Positions 9,014 to 16,963 of a stretch of 21,966 nt of DNA are shown piece by piece. The position numbers and the translations under genes are program-made. This stretch comes from an uncultured Actinomycetes bacterium (GTDB lineage: Bacteria; Actinomycetota; Actinomycetes; Nanopelagicales; Nanopelagicaceae), in NCBI GenBank assembly GCA_903922745.1, contig CAIXVA010000031.1, positions 1 to 21,966 of the forward strand. The letters are read 5' to 3'. The notes below the pieces were generated by a model. That model saw only the letters and a program-made list of their open reading frames with translations, searched no databases and was not told where the DNA came from. The stretch's first letter is position 1, and the number at the start of each line of letters is the position of its first letter.

Positions 9014-9049
9014 GGTCAGAGTGGGCGGGTTTACCCGCCCACTCTGATC
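9014..9049 (+). terminator. Strong hairpin between livK and livH (attenuating terminator or mRNA 3'-end stabiliser)
   Basis: A perfect 14-pair stem joins 9016-9029 (TCAGAGTGGGCGGG) and 9034-9047 around loop TTTA, extendable by a G-U and a G-C pair. It is followed by TCCTTTAAAAAG rather than a clean run of T. It sits inside a transporter operon directly after the binding-protein gene, where such hairpins commonly keep binding-protein mRNA in excess over permease mRNA. It leaves only 22 bases before livH. Confidence 0.75.
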
Positions 9050-9071
9050 CTTTAAAAAGTAAAGGTGAGAA

Positions 9072-10025
9072 ATGGATTTTGCATTACTGCATGACGCATT
9101 CTGGGGTTTAACCTTTGATGGCATAGCACTCGGCGCGATTTATGCGCTTATCTCACTTGGCTACACATTGGTGTACGGCGTACTACGCCTCATTAACTTT
9201 GCACACTCTGAAGTATTCATGATCGGAACATTTGCCGCCCTAGTAGCTGCATCCGGAATCATGGGCGTTAAAGTTGAGGATGATCCTCGTACCGGCGTGA
9301 AAATGGTTCTCACTCTTTTAGTGTGTTTAATCGCGGCGATGTTAGCTTCAGCTATTACCGCTGTACTTGTAGAGATTGTTGCTTATCGCCGCTTACGTCA
9401 GCGCGGAGCTACAAAGCTAGCAACATTGATTTCAGCAATTGGAGTTTCAATTTCATTAGTCGAGGCATTTCGAATCATGACGCATTCATTGCCTCGCGAG
9501 TTTCCGCGCATTATGGATAAGACATTTTTATTTAGTTATGCAGGCGCAGACATTCGAAATGACAAAGTAATCGTAATTATTGCGGCGGGCATAATGATGT
9601 TTGCTCTAGAGCGTTTTATTTCAAAATCTCGTCTTGGTAAGGGAATTCGCGCAGTGTCAATGGATGAAAACACTGCAACTTTGATGGGTGTAAATATCAA
9701 TCGTGTTATTACAGTTACATTCTTTGCAGGCGGCTTAATGGCTGGTGCTGCAGCATTTTTCTACATCCTTGTTTATGAAAATACTTCTTTCAAAGTTGGA
9801 TTCTTCTTGGGCATTAGTGCATTTACCGCCGCCGTCCTTGGTGGAATCGGAAACCTTAAGGGAGCGTTATTTGGCGGTTTTGCACTAGGTCTCATGGAGA
9901 CCTGGAGTAGCGCAGTTTTTGGAACAGCCTGGAAGGCCGTTATTTCCTTCATAATTCTGGTGCTAGTTCTTCTGATTAAACCGACCGGTTTATTTGGCGA
10001 ATCAATTCAGCAGGCGAGGGTCTAA
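9072..10025 (+). CDS. livH: Branched-chain amino acid ABC transporter permease LivH
   Basis: One of the two membrane subunits forming the amino acid channel in the cytoplasmic membrane. The protein has 317 residues and is mostly hydrophobic, with about eight likely membrane segments. Family signatures are GIALGAIYALISLGYTLVYGV near the N-terminus, LINFAHSEVFMIG, the cytoplasmic coupling loop GKGIRAVSMDENTATLMGVNINR that contacts the ATPase, and AAVLGGIGNLKGA near the C-terminus. AAAGGTGAG lies just upstream of ATG 9072. The stop codon overlaps the livM start by one base (TAATG), indicating translational coupling. Lysine codons here are a mix of AAA and AAG, in contrast to livK. Confidence 0.95.
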   Translation: MDFALLHDAFWGLTFDGIALGAIYALISLGYTLVYGVLRLINFAHSEVFMIGTFAALVAASGIMGVKVEDDPRTGVKMVLTLLVCLIAAMLASAITAVLVEIVAYRRLRQRGATKLATLISAIGVSISLVEAFRIMTHSLPREFPRIMDKTFLFSYAGADIRNDKVIVIIAAGIMMFALERFISKSRLGKGIRAVSMDENTATLMGVNINRVITVTFFAGGLMAGAAAFFYILVYENTSFKVGFFLGISAFTAAVLGGIGNLKGALFGGFALGLMETWSSAVFGTAWKAVISFIILVLVLLIKPTGLFGESIQQARV

Positions 10026-11089
10026 TGGCTGACATGAAATCACGACTTAACTTGCGCGATAGAGGCGCTGAGTACTGGGAGCGATCACCTAAGTGGCGCC
10101 GTGTTGCACTATCCATCTTCTTTATCGCCCTTTGCTATGCAATTCCATTTCTCAATAACCCACTGATCAATACACCAGGTTCTGATTTCCGATCAGTCCT
10201 GTTTTATCCAGTGGGTATGTATGTGATGATGGCAATTGGTCTAAACATTGTGGTTGGAAAGTCAGGTCTGCTAGATCTTGGTTACGTCGCCTTCTTTGCA
10301 ATCGGTGCGTACACGATGGCGATCCTTGGCACGAAGACATCACTGAACTTCTGGGAGATTTTGCCTATTGGTGTTGCTCTCGCAATGCTCTCTGGCGTTC
10401 TTCTAGGTACTCCAACTCTTCGACTTCGCGGCGATTACTTGGCCATTGTTACCTTAGGTTTCGGTGAAATTGTTCGTATCGTTGCAGTTAATACAGATGC
10501 GATTGGTGGAGCCCGCGGAATCGCTGGCATTCCAACGCCACCGAACTTCTTTAAAGCTAAATTCACAATTCTTGATCCAAAGCCTTACTACTGGCTATTG
10601 CTAACTTTTACCCTGCTCATCATCTGGATGGTTCGCCGTATGGCTGCTCGTCGTCCAGGTCGCGCATGGGATGCAATTCGCCAAGATGATGATGTTGCAC
10701 AGCTCATGGGTATTAATACACGTCGTTACAAGGTATGGGCATTCGTACTTGGCGCAGCAGTTGCAGGTGTTGGTGGTGTTGTATACGCATCACAGATTCT
10801 GTCAATTGTGCCTGACCAATTCAATCTAAATGTTTCTATTCTTATTCTGGCGTGCGTAGTTTTCGGCGGTATCGGAAATCTATGGGGAGTAATCCTCGGA
10901 GCCGTGCTGTTGGCATTTACACCAGAACGTATTCGCTTCTTAAGCCAGCCACGTATTTTGGTATTCGGTATGGCGCTGGTTCTGATGATGAACCTGCGAC
11001 CAGATGGAATCTTGCCTAAGAAAAAGCGTGAACATTTTGATCCTGACTGGCATACAGTCGAAGAGTCAGGCGAGGGGGAGATCAAGTAA
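10025..11089 (+). CDS. livM: Branched-chain amino acid ABC transporter permease LivM
   Basis: Second membrane subunit of the transporter, paired with LivH. The protein has 354 residues with a charged N-terminal stretch of about 30 residues before the first membrane segment. Family segments are MYVMMAIGLNIVVGKSGLLDLGYVAFFAIGAY split over two helices, TLRLRGDYLAIVTLGFGEI, the coupling loop RPGRAWDAIRQDDDVAQLMGINTRRYK, and ACVVFGGIGNLWG. ATG 10025 shares its A with the livH stop and has GAGGG just upstream. A second ATG at codon 4 is possible. The gene ends in TAATG, overlapping the livG start by one base. A charged tail after the last helix (KKKREHFDPDW) faces the cytoplasm. Confidence 0.95.
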   Translation: MADMKSRLNLRDRGAEYWERSPKWRRVALSIFFIALCYAIPFLNNPLINTPGSDFRSVLFYPVGMYVMMAIGLNIVVGKSGLLDLGYVAFFAIGAYTMAILGTKTSLNFWEILPIGVALAMLSGVLLGTPTLRLRGDYLAIVTLGFGEIVRIVAVNTDAIGGARGIAGIPTPPNFFKAKFTILDPKPYYWLLLTFTLLIIWMVRRMAARRPGRAWDAIRQDDDVAQLMGINTRRYKVWAFVLGAAVAGVGGVVYASQILSIVPDQFNLNVSILILACVVFGGIGNLWGVILGAVLLAFTPERIRFLSQPRILVFGMALVLMMNLRPDGILPKKKREHFDPDWHTVEESGEGEIK

Positions 11090-11865
11090 TGAGCGAAAAT
11101 GTTCTAGAACTCCAGAACATCACCATGAAGTTTGGTGGCGTTACAGCTCTCAACGAAGTAAATCTTGTTGTTAAGAAGGGCGAAATCCTTGCTCTGATCG
11201 GTCCTAACGGTGCCGGTAAGACAACAATCTTTAATGTGATCACTGGTGTATACAAGCCAACTTCTGGCGATGTTGTATTTCAGGGAGCATCAATTGTCGG
11301 CAAGAAACGTTTCCAAATTACAAAACTTGGCATCGCTCGTACATTTCAGAACATTCGTTTGTTCGGTGAATCATCAGCGCTAGAGAATGTAGTAACAGGT
11401 GCGGATGTTCACTCAAAGACTGGTGTAGTTGGTTCTATTTTTGGAACTCGTCAATCTCGTCGCGAAGAAAAAGCTGCACTCGAGAAGGCGTTGGAGCTAC
11501 TTGAGTTCATGGGAATCAAAAAGCGCGCTGGCCAGTTAGGTAAGAATCTTCCATACGGAGACCAACGTCGACTTGAAATCGCTCGCGCGCTTGCGACTGA
11601 CCCAAAGTTACTTCTTCTTGATGAGCCTGCAGCAGGTTTTAACCCAGCTGAAAAGGTTGCATTGGGTGAAACAATCAAAAAGATTCGTGATGCTGGCTAC
11701 ACAGTACTTTTAATTGAACACGATATGTCATTGATCATGGGAATTTCTGATCGTGTAGCTGTTCTAGATTTTGGAACCAAGATTGCAGATGGCACGACAA
11801 CTGAAGTTCAAAACGATCCACGCGTTATTGAAGCGTATTTAGGAGCACCAGCTGATGCGTCTTGA
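11089..11865 (+). CDS. livG: Branched-chain amino acid ABC transporter ATP-binding protein LivG
   Basis: One of two cytoplasmic ATPases that power the LivHM permease. It has 258 residues, the usual length. Walker A GPNGAGKT lies at 38-45, the Q-loop in IARTFQNIRLF at about 83-92, and the ABC signature appears as LPYGDQRR at about 154-161, the variant normal for LivG. Walker B is LLLLDEP with catalytic E179, and the H-loop is H211. GGGGAG upstream of ATG 11089 is a good ribosome site. The 3' end overlaps livF by 11 bases, so the two ATPases should be made in linked amounts. Confidence 0.96.
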   Translation: MSENVLELQNITMKFGGVTALNEVNLVVKKGEILALIGPNGAGKTTIFNVITGVYKPTSGDVVFQGASIVGKKRFQITKLGIARTFQNIRLFGESSALENVVTGADVHSKTGVVGSIFGTRQSRREEKAALEKALELLEFMGIKKRAGQLGKNLPYGDQRRLEIARALATDPKLLLLDEPAAGFNPAEKVALGETIKKIRDAGYTVLLIEHDMSLIMGISDRVAVLDFGTKIADGTTTEVQNDPRVIEAYLGAPADAS

Positions 11866-12574
11866 AATTAAGGATCTACATGTCCACTACGGCAAGATCG
11901 AAGCCATTAAAGGTGTGTCAGTTGTAGTTAATGAAGGTGAAATCGTCACGCTTATTGGTGCCAATGGTGCTGGTAAGACAACAATGCTCAAGACTATTTC
12001 AGGCCTACGTCCTGTCACTAGCGGGCAGATTCTCTTTAACGGTGAAGACATTTCAAAGATGCCTGCTTACAAGCGAGCCGATCTTGGATTGTCACAAGCC
12101 CCAGAAGGTCGCGGAATCTTTGTTGGTATGAGCGTTTTGGAAAACCTTGAAATGGGTAAGTACAACCGTAAAGACCGCAAGAAGGAAATGGATGAAGATT
12201 TAGAAAAGGTCTATCACCTCTTTCCTCGTCTCAAGGAGCGCGCATTCCAAGCTGGCGGAACTTTGTCAGGTGGAGAGCAGCAGATGCTTGCTATTGGTCG
12301 CGCACTAATGTCACGTCCAAAAGTTTTGCTACTTGATGAGCCTTCAATGGGACTTGCTCCGCTGATGATTCAAAATATCTTTAACATCATCACTGAGATC
12401 AACAAGACTGGTGTGACAATTCTTCTCGTAGAACAAAATGCACAGCAGGCGCTGCAACGCGCACACCGTGCCTATGTTCTTGAGGTTGGAAATGTTGTAA
12501 AGGAAGCTAAGGCTTCAGATCTTCTTAACGATCCAGCGGTTCGTGCGGCATACCTTGGAACAGGTGCTCACTAA
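11855..12574 (+). CDS. livF: Branched-chain amino acid ABC transporter ATP-binding protein LivF
   Basis: Second ATPase of the transporter, forming a heterodimer with LivG. It has 239 residues. Walker A GANGAGKT lies at 35-42, the LivF-typical SQAPEGRGIFVGMSVLENLEMG follows the Q-loop in two parts, the signature LSGGEQQ is at 137-143, and Walker B VLLLDEPSMGLAP includes D161 and E162. The switch segment is LLVEQN, as usual in LivF. AGGAG at 11841-11845 lies nine bases upstream of ATG 11855, inside livG. It is the last gene of the liv operon. The convergent thioesterase gene ends three bases further on, and no terminator hairpin is visible in the gap. Confidence 0.96.
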   Translation: MRLEIKDLHVHYGKIEAIKGVSVVVNEGEIVTLIGANGAGKTTMLKTISGLRPVTSGQILFNGEDISKMPAYKRADLGLSQAPEGRGIFVGMSVLENLEMGKYNRKDRKKEMDEDLEKVYHLFPRLKERAFQAGGTLSGGEQQMLAIGRALMSRPKVLLLDEPSMGLAPLMIQNIFNIITEINKTGVTILLVEQNAQQALQRAHRAYVLEVGNVVKEAKASDLLNDPAVRAAYLGTGAH

Positions 12575-12577
12575 CTC

Positions 12578-12988
12578 TTAACGGTCTGCAAGAATCATGC
12601 AGGTGATGCGAGCGGTGCAGGTGCGCTGTCCATCTTCATTTGTTATGACAATATCCCAGCAGCACAGCGTCTTTCCAATTGATACCGCTGTTGCAACCCC
12701 TGTAACTTTTCCTTGTGCAGTGGCTTTGTGATGGGTGGCGTTGATATCAATTCCAACAATTCTGCGATTTGCTCCCGCATTCAATTGAGTCCCAATAGAA
12801 CCCAGACTCTCTGCTAAAACAACACTTGCGCCACCGTGCAAAATTCCCATTGGCTGGGTATTTCCTTCAACTGGCATTGTGCCAACTAATCGGGTCAATG
12901 AAGCTTCAGTGATTTCGATGCCCATCTTCTTATCAAGGGCGCCGCTTCCTCGCTCACGAATAATTGAAAGATAATCCGGTTCTGTCAT
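12578..12988 (-). CDS. Hotdog-fold acyl-CoA thioesterase (PaaI/YdiI-like)
   Basis: A small 136-residue single-domain hotdog protein. Such enzymes hydrolyse aryl- or acyl-CoA thioesters in the cytoplasm, usually as tetramers; the substrate cannot be told here. The core motif is GILHGGASVVLAESLGS, with HGG at 51-53 and a candidate catalytic Glu at residue 60, as in the PaaI/1,4-dihydroxynaphthoyl-CoA thioesterase group. It ends three bases from livF on the opposite strand. Its start lies only 34 bases from the polA start, divergently. There is no Shine-Dalgarno sequence, but a TANNNT hexamer lies six bases before the ATG, supporting both this start and leaderless expression. A role in menaquinone or phenylacetate metabolism would be a guess. 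Confidence 0.9.
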   Translation of the reverse strand: MTEPDYLSIIRERGSGALDKKMGIEITEASLTRLVGTMPVEGNTQPMGILHGGASVVLAESLGSIGTQLNAGANRRIVGIDINATHHKATAQGKVTGVATAVSIGKTLCCWDIVITNEDGQRTCTARITCMILADR

Positions 12989-12994
12989 GCGTAC

Positions 12995-13000
12995 AGTCTA
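12995..13000 (-). promoter_or_regulatory. Candidate -10 box of leaderless thioesterase promoter
   Basis: On the minus strand TAGACT is followed by six bases (GTACGC) and then the ATG at 12988. It is separated by only ten bases from the opposing polA -10 box, so the two promoters cannot easily be occupied together. Confidence 0.5.
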
Positions 13001-13010
13001 ACTCGCACTC

Positions 13011-13016
13011 TACGAT
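13011..13016 (+). promoter_or_regulatory. Candidate -10 box of leaderless polA promoter
   Basis: TACGAT is followed by six bases (GCATCC) and then the polA ATG at 13023. There is no ribosome-binding sequence in the 34-base gap. The -35 position would fall at the very start of the divergent thioesterase gene and shows no clear TTGACA-like sequence. Confidence 0.5.
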
Positions 13017-13022
13017 GCATCC

Positions 13023-15608
13023 ATGACCAAACGCCTGTTACTCATCGATGGGCATTCCATGGCATATCGTGCGTTTTTCGCCCTGCCGGCAGAGAACTTC
13101 ACCACTGCGCAAGGCCAGCACACCAACGCTATTTATGGCTTTGCAACAATGTTGCTATCGCTGCTTTCTTCGGAAAAACCTACGCATGTGGCCGTGGCAT
13201 TTGATGTCTCACGCAAAACCTTCAGATCAGAGATTTTTCCTGAGTACAAAGCCAACCGAGCAAAGACCCCCGATGAATTTAGATCACAAATGTCATACCT
13301 TCATGAGCTGGTAACGGCATTTGGTATCACAACTTTTGAAGTCGAAGGTTTTGAAGCAGATGACATTATCGCCACAATTTCGAAACAAGCCGAGCGTGAA
13401 AATGCGGAAGTATTTATTTGCACAGGAGATCGTGATTCTTTTCAGTTGGTAAATGAAAAGACCACGGTGTTGTATCCAAAGCGCGGAGTCAGTGACTTAA
13501 CTCGAATGACACCAGATGCAGTACAGGAAAAGTATGGAATGAGCCCTGAGCAGTATCCAGATTTTGCTGCACTACGTGGAGATCCCAGCGACAATCTTCC
13601 ATCAGTTCCTGGTGTTGGTGAAAAAACCGCCGCTAAATGGATCGTTGAATATGGTTCACTTCATGAATTAATTGCCAATATAGATAAATTGGGTGGCAAG
13701 GTTGGTCAGTCATTACGTGATTCAGTCAACGATGTAATCCGAAACCGCGAATTAACGCAGCTGGTTGCAAACGTTCCACTGGATTTAAGGATTGATGCAC
13801 TGGCATGGAGTGGTGTGGATGAGAATAAAACTAATCCACTTTTTGAGAAGCTAGAGTTTAAGACGCTTAAAGATCGTATGAAACCAATATTGCTCAAGGG
13901 GAGTACTAAGGCTGCCGAACCTGAGTTCGAATTGTTTGCAACAGAAATCGCAGAAGGTGTTCTGACACCAGAGGAAGCATCAGCAAAGATTGCACAACAT
14001 TCAGGAGAAATTGCTATTGCCTTTCAATTAGTGGAAGAGAAGTTGCATCGCTATGCCATTGCAGTGTCGGTAGATGAGGTTTTCTTGGTTCATTCATCGA
14101 CCATGGGGGATTGGGCGTCAGATACAAATGTGGCGAAGATTGCTCATGACGCAAAGTCGGTAGCGAGAATTAATGGCTTAACTGGGATCTCTTTTGATAC
14201 TTCACTGGCCGCATACCTAGTTAATCCAGGTGTGCGTAGTCAGGACCTGAAAGATATTCAAGAGCGCTGGGGCGATGGCTCTGCAATTAATGTTTCAACT
14301 CCCGAACAAGAGCTTCTGACATCTGCCCGCGCAATGTTTACTCTGCGAGATTCATTAACTCGTGAGTTGAAAGAGCGAAGCCTCTGGGAACTTTTCACGA
14401 CAATGGAGTTGCCAGTTGCAGATTTGCTGGCGCGTATGGAGTCCATCGGAATCGCCGTCAACAAAAAGGGCTTAGATACATTAGCCGCATTTTTTGAAGG
14501 TGAAGTAGCGCGCGAAACGAAAGCGGCACATGAAGCCGTTGGACATGAGTTCAATGTGGCATCTCCTAAGCAGCTACAAGTTGTCTTATTTGATGAACTT
14601 GGATTGCCGAAGACGAAGAAGATTAAGACAGGCTATACAACAGATGCCGAAAGCCTTGATTGGTTACACCAGAAAAGCGGGCACCCAGTTCTCACATCTT
14701 TGCTTCGAATTCGTGAAACAAAGAAGCTAGGAACAACAGTTGAAGGGCTAATTGCTGAAATTGCAAAGGATGGTCGCATTCACACCCATTTCCAACAGAC
14801 TGTTGCTGCAACGGGTCGACTGTCATCGACAGGACCTAACTTGCAAAATATTCCAGTTCGTACCGAAGAAGGTCGAAAGATTCGTGATTGCTTCACCGTT
14901 GGTAAGGGTTATGTCGGCCTACTGACAGCTGATTACAGCCAGATTGAAATGCGCATCATGGCGCATCTATCCCACGACGAAAAATTATTAGCTGCATTTG
15001 CATCGGGTGAGGACTTGCATGCAACAGTTGCAGGGCTCGTATTTGGAGTTAAGCAATCTGAAGTAGATCCTGAAATGCGTAGACAGATGAAGGCGATGTC
15101 TTATGGGCTTGCCTATGGGCTTTCCTCATATGGATTAGCTGTGCAGTTAGATATTTCTCCGCCTGCTGCCCAGCAATTGATGGACACATACTTCGAGCGC
15201 TTTGGCGGAATTCGCGATTACCTACATGATGTTGTTGAGAAGGCTCGCAAAGTTGGATACACCGAAACAATCATGGGACGTCGACGCTATCTTCCAGACT
15301 TGATGCATGACAATCGACAACGCCGCGAAGTCGCAGAACGTATGGCACTTAATGCGCCAATCCAAGGATCGGCTGCTGACATAATTAAAATAGCGATGCT
15401 CAAAGTTCAAAAAGCTATTGAGAAAGAGAAATTGAAGTCACGCTTGCTCCTGCAGATTCACGATGAGTTAATTCTCGAGGTAGTCGCAGGTGAAGAGGAA
15501 AAAATTAGTGAATTAGTAAGGCGAGAAATGGGTGCCGCATACCCTCTGAAAGCGCCACTAGATGTGAATGCTGGTTTGGGTCTTACCTGGCACGAAGCAG
15601 CGCACTAA
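13023..15608 (+). CDS. polA: DNA polymerase I
   Basis: Repair and Okazaki-fragment polymerase with 5' nuclease, 861 residues. The N-terminal 5'-3' exonuclease domain (about 1-290) has LLIDGHSMAYRAFFALP, VAFDVSRKTFRSE, FEADDIIAT, CTGDRDSFQLV and GDPSDNLPSVPGVGEKTA. The middle 3'-5' exonuclease-like domain (about 300-470) lacks the DXE catalytic motif and looks inactive, so no proofreading is expected. The polymerase domain (about 470-861) has motif A DYSQIEMR with D637, the O-helix RRQMKAMSYGLAYG with Tyr694 where E. coli and Taq have Phe, and motif C HDELILEV with D814. The start matches the conserved N-terminus and has a -10 box six bases upstream. The stop directly abuts the convergent MFS gene stop with no base between. 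Confidence 0.97.
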   Translation: MTKRLLLIDGHSMAYRAFFALPAENFTTAQGQHTNAIYGFATMLLSLLSSEKPTHVAVAFDVSRKTFRSEIFPEYKANRAKTPDEFRSQMSYLHELVTAFGITTFEVEGFEADDIIATISKQAERENAEVFICTGDRDSFQLVNEKTTVLYPKRGVSDLTRMTPDAVQEKYGMSPEQYPDFAALRGDPSDNLPSVPGVGEKTAAKWIVEYGSLHELIANIDKLGGKVGQSLRDSVNDVIRNRELTQLVANVPLDLRIDALAWSGVDENKTNPLFEKLEFKTLKDRMKPILLKGSTKAAEPEFELFATEIAEGVLTPEEASAKIAQHSGEIAIAFQLVEEKLHRYAIAVSVDEVFLVHSSTMGDWASDTNVAKIAHDAKSVARINGLTGISFDTSLAAYLVNPGVRSQDLKDIQERWGDGSAINVSTPEQELLTSARAMFTLRDSLTRELKERSLWELFTTMELPVADLLARMESIGIAVNKKGLDTLAAFFEGEVARETKAAHEAVGHEFNVASPKQLQVVLFDELGLPKTKKIKTGYTTDAESLDWLHQKSGHPVLTSLLRIRETKKLGTTVEGLIAEIAKDGRIHTHFQQTVAATGRLSSTGPNLQNIPVRTEEGRKIRDCFTVGKGYVGLLTADYSQIEMRIMAHLSHDEKLLAAFASGEDLHATVAGLVFGVKQSEVDPEMRRQMKAMSYGLAYGLSSYGLAVQLDISPPAAQQLMDTYFERFGGIRDYLHDVVEKARKVGYTETIMGRRRYLPDLMHDNRQRREVAERMALNAPIQGSAADIIKIAMLKVQKAIEKEKLKSRLLLQIHDELILEVVAGEEEKISELVRREMGAAYPLKAPLDVNAGLGLTWHEAAH

Positions 15609-16856
15609 CTATTTTACGTCGTTTGAAATATCTTTTATTGCCCGCAAGTCTTCTTCAACTGTTGGAACATCATTTGCAGCTGATAAACGCTTTTTTCCAA
15701 CTGTAAGAATTATTAGTCCAATTAAGATCATCACCGGCAGAAGAGCTAATCCCATTCTTGGCGAGTATTTTTCAGATACCCAACCACCGGCGGTCGCACC
15801 GATGGCCATGAAAGATCCTTCTACACTCCAGATCCAACCTAGTGATGAAGTTTGTGATCCCTGAGGCCGTACCGCTTCTAGAACTTCAAAGTAGAAAACT
15901 TGAACCGCTCCGCCAATAAAACCGATAAATGTTCCAACTAATGCCATGGTCCAATCAGGATAGGTAAATGCGATTGGAATACATGTTATGAACCAGGCTA
16001 AGTATGCATTTCGTAGCGCAGATAACGGAGCTAAATTCTTAGAGACTAGCCCACCCAATAAGCCACCAATAATTGTTGCGATTCCAAAAGCAGCAAAAAT
16101 CCACGCAACTCTGCGGGCAACATTCTCTTGTGTCGCAAATGCCGGGACCGCAACATCAAAAATACCCCAACCAAATCCGATAAAGCAGCCTTCAAACATT
16201 AATAGTTGAATTGCTCGATCACGCCATAATTTTTGCTGTCCTTTAGCCTTCTTTTCCGGTATCCAGTTACGTGATACCGAATTAAGGGCAAGCGCGGTTC
16301 CGCCGATAGCCATGAAGGCAGATGTTGCACCTAGACCTAAAGCTGGATGAGACGATAAGGCAAGAGAAGTAATCACAACTGGACCGATGACAGATGTAAC
16401 ACTCATCATCGCTGAATCAAGGGCATACGCGGTACGTAAGAAATCTTCTGGAACAATATCTTTCCACAAAGGACGCACAGATAAATTTATTGGGGGAGCA
16501 GTCGCACCCAAAACAAATGCTGTGATTAAGAGCGATTCTTTTGTGTGCATTGTATTTAATGTAAGAATCAAAGAAGCATATGAAGGCACGAGAATTCGAA
16601 GAGGCCATTTTTGCCCCCACTTATCCATAACCGACCCACGAATTCCGGCGGTCAGAGATCCGGCAAGAGAGTTCAATCCAATAGCCAAGCCAGCCAACGC
16701 CACCGAACCGGTCTCTTGTTCAGTTTTGAAGAAAATTGCCAGACCGATCATTCCGTAGGCTAAACGCGCGGGAAATGCCGCTAGAGCCAAAGCGAGTACG
16801 TATGGAAAGGCGAGTAACTCTTTGTATCTCTTCATAACGTTATTCAGTCTAGCCAT
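15609..16856 (-). CDS. Major facilitator superfamily transporter, substrate unknown
   Basis: An integral membrane protein of 415 residues with about twelve hydrophobic segments in two halves. A charged linker in the middle (SRNWIPEKKAKGQQKLWRD) and the loop 2-3 segment GSVMDKWGQKWPLR resemble the MFS signature. Short cytoplasmic N- and C-terminal tails are charged. It looks like an efflux-type MFS member, but I cannot name a substrate. The start is uncertain. I chose ATG 16856 because a -10-like TACATT lies about ten bases upstream; a TTG at 16865 and ATG 16835 are also in frame. It is convergent with polA, sharing a stop-to-stop boundary of zero bases, and divergent from rpsA. Confidence 0.85.
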   Translation of the reverse strand: MARLNNVMKRYKELLAFPYVLALALAAFPARLAYGMIGLAIFFKTEQETGSVALAGLAIGLNSLAGSLTAGIRGSVMDKWGQKWPLRILVPSYASLILTLNTMHTKESLLITAFVLGATAPPINLSVRPLWKDIVPEDFLRTAYALDSAMMSVTSVIGPVVITSLALSSHPALGLGATSAFMAIGGTALALNSVSRNWIPEKKAKGQQKLWRDRAIQLLMFEGCFIGFGWGIFDVAVPAFATQENVARRVAWIFAAFGIATIIGGLLGGLVSKNLAPLSALRNAYLAWFITCIPIAFTYPDWTMALVGTFIGFIGGAVQVFYFEVLEAVRPQGSQTSSLGWIWSVEGSFMAIGATAGGWVSEKYSPRMGLALLPVMILIGLIILTVGKKRLSAANDVPTVEEDLRAIKDISNDVK

Positions 16857-16866
16857 TACGCTCAAA

Positions 16867-16872
16867 AATGTA
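16867..16872 (-). promoter_or_regulatory. Possible -10 box for the MFS gene
   Basis: TACATT on the minus strand would start transcription near 16860, leaving a leader of about four bases before ATG 16856. The spacing is not the exact six bases seen at other genes here. Confidence 0.3.
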
Positions 16873-16919
16873 TGTGGATTTGCCCTTATGAGCGTGCAAA
16901 CCGTACCCTTGCCCTTCAG

Positions 16920-16931
16920 CCGCGAAAGCGG
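16920..16931 (+). other. Small CCGC-GAAA-GCGG hairpin upstream of rpsA
   Basis: Four G-C pairs close a GNRA-type tetraloop, 32 bases before the rpsA start. Whether it is transcribed depends on where the rpsA message begins. S1 genes are often autoregulated through their leader, but nothing here shows that. Confidence 0.3.
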
Positions 16932-16938
16932 GAACTAC

Positions 16939-16944
16939 TACTTT
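16939..16944 (+). promoter_or_regulatory. Possible -10 box for rpsA
   Basis: TACTTT would start transcription near 16951, giving a leader of about 13 bases that just includes the GGAG ribosome site. A weak TTCAGC lies 18 bases upstream. Other promoters in the 107-base gap are possible. Confidence 0.3.
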
Positions 16945-16963
16945 CTATCCCTACGGAGCTCAA

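Noticed and set aside
16857..16865. TTG start at 16865 for the MFS gene
   Set aside because: Adds three residues only, TTG is a weaker start and no ribosome site precedes it; it remains possible.
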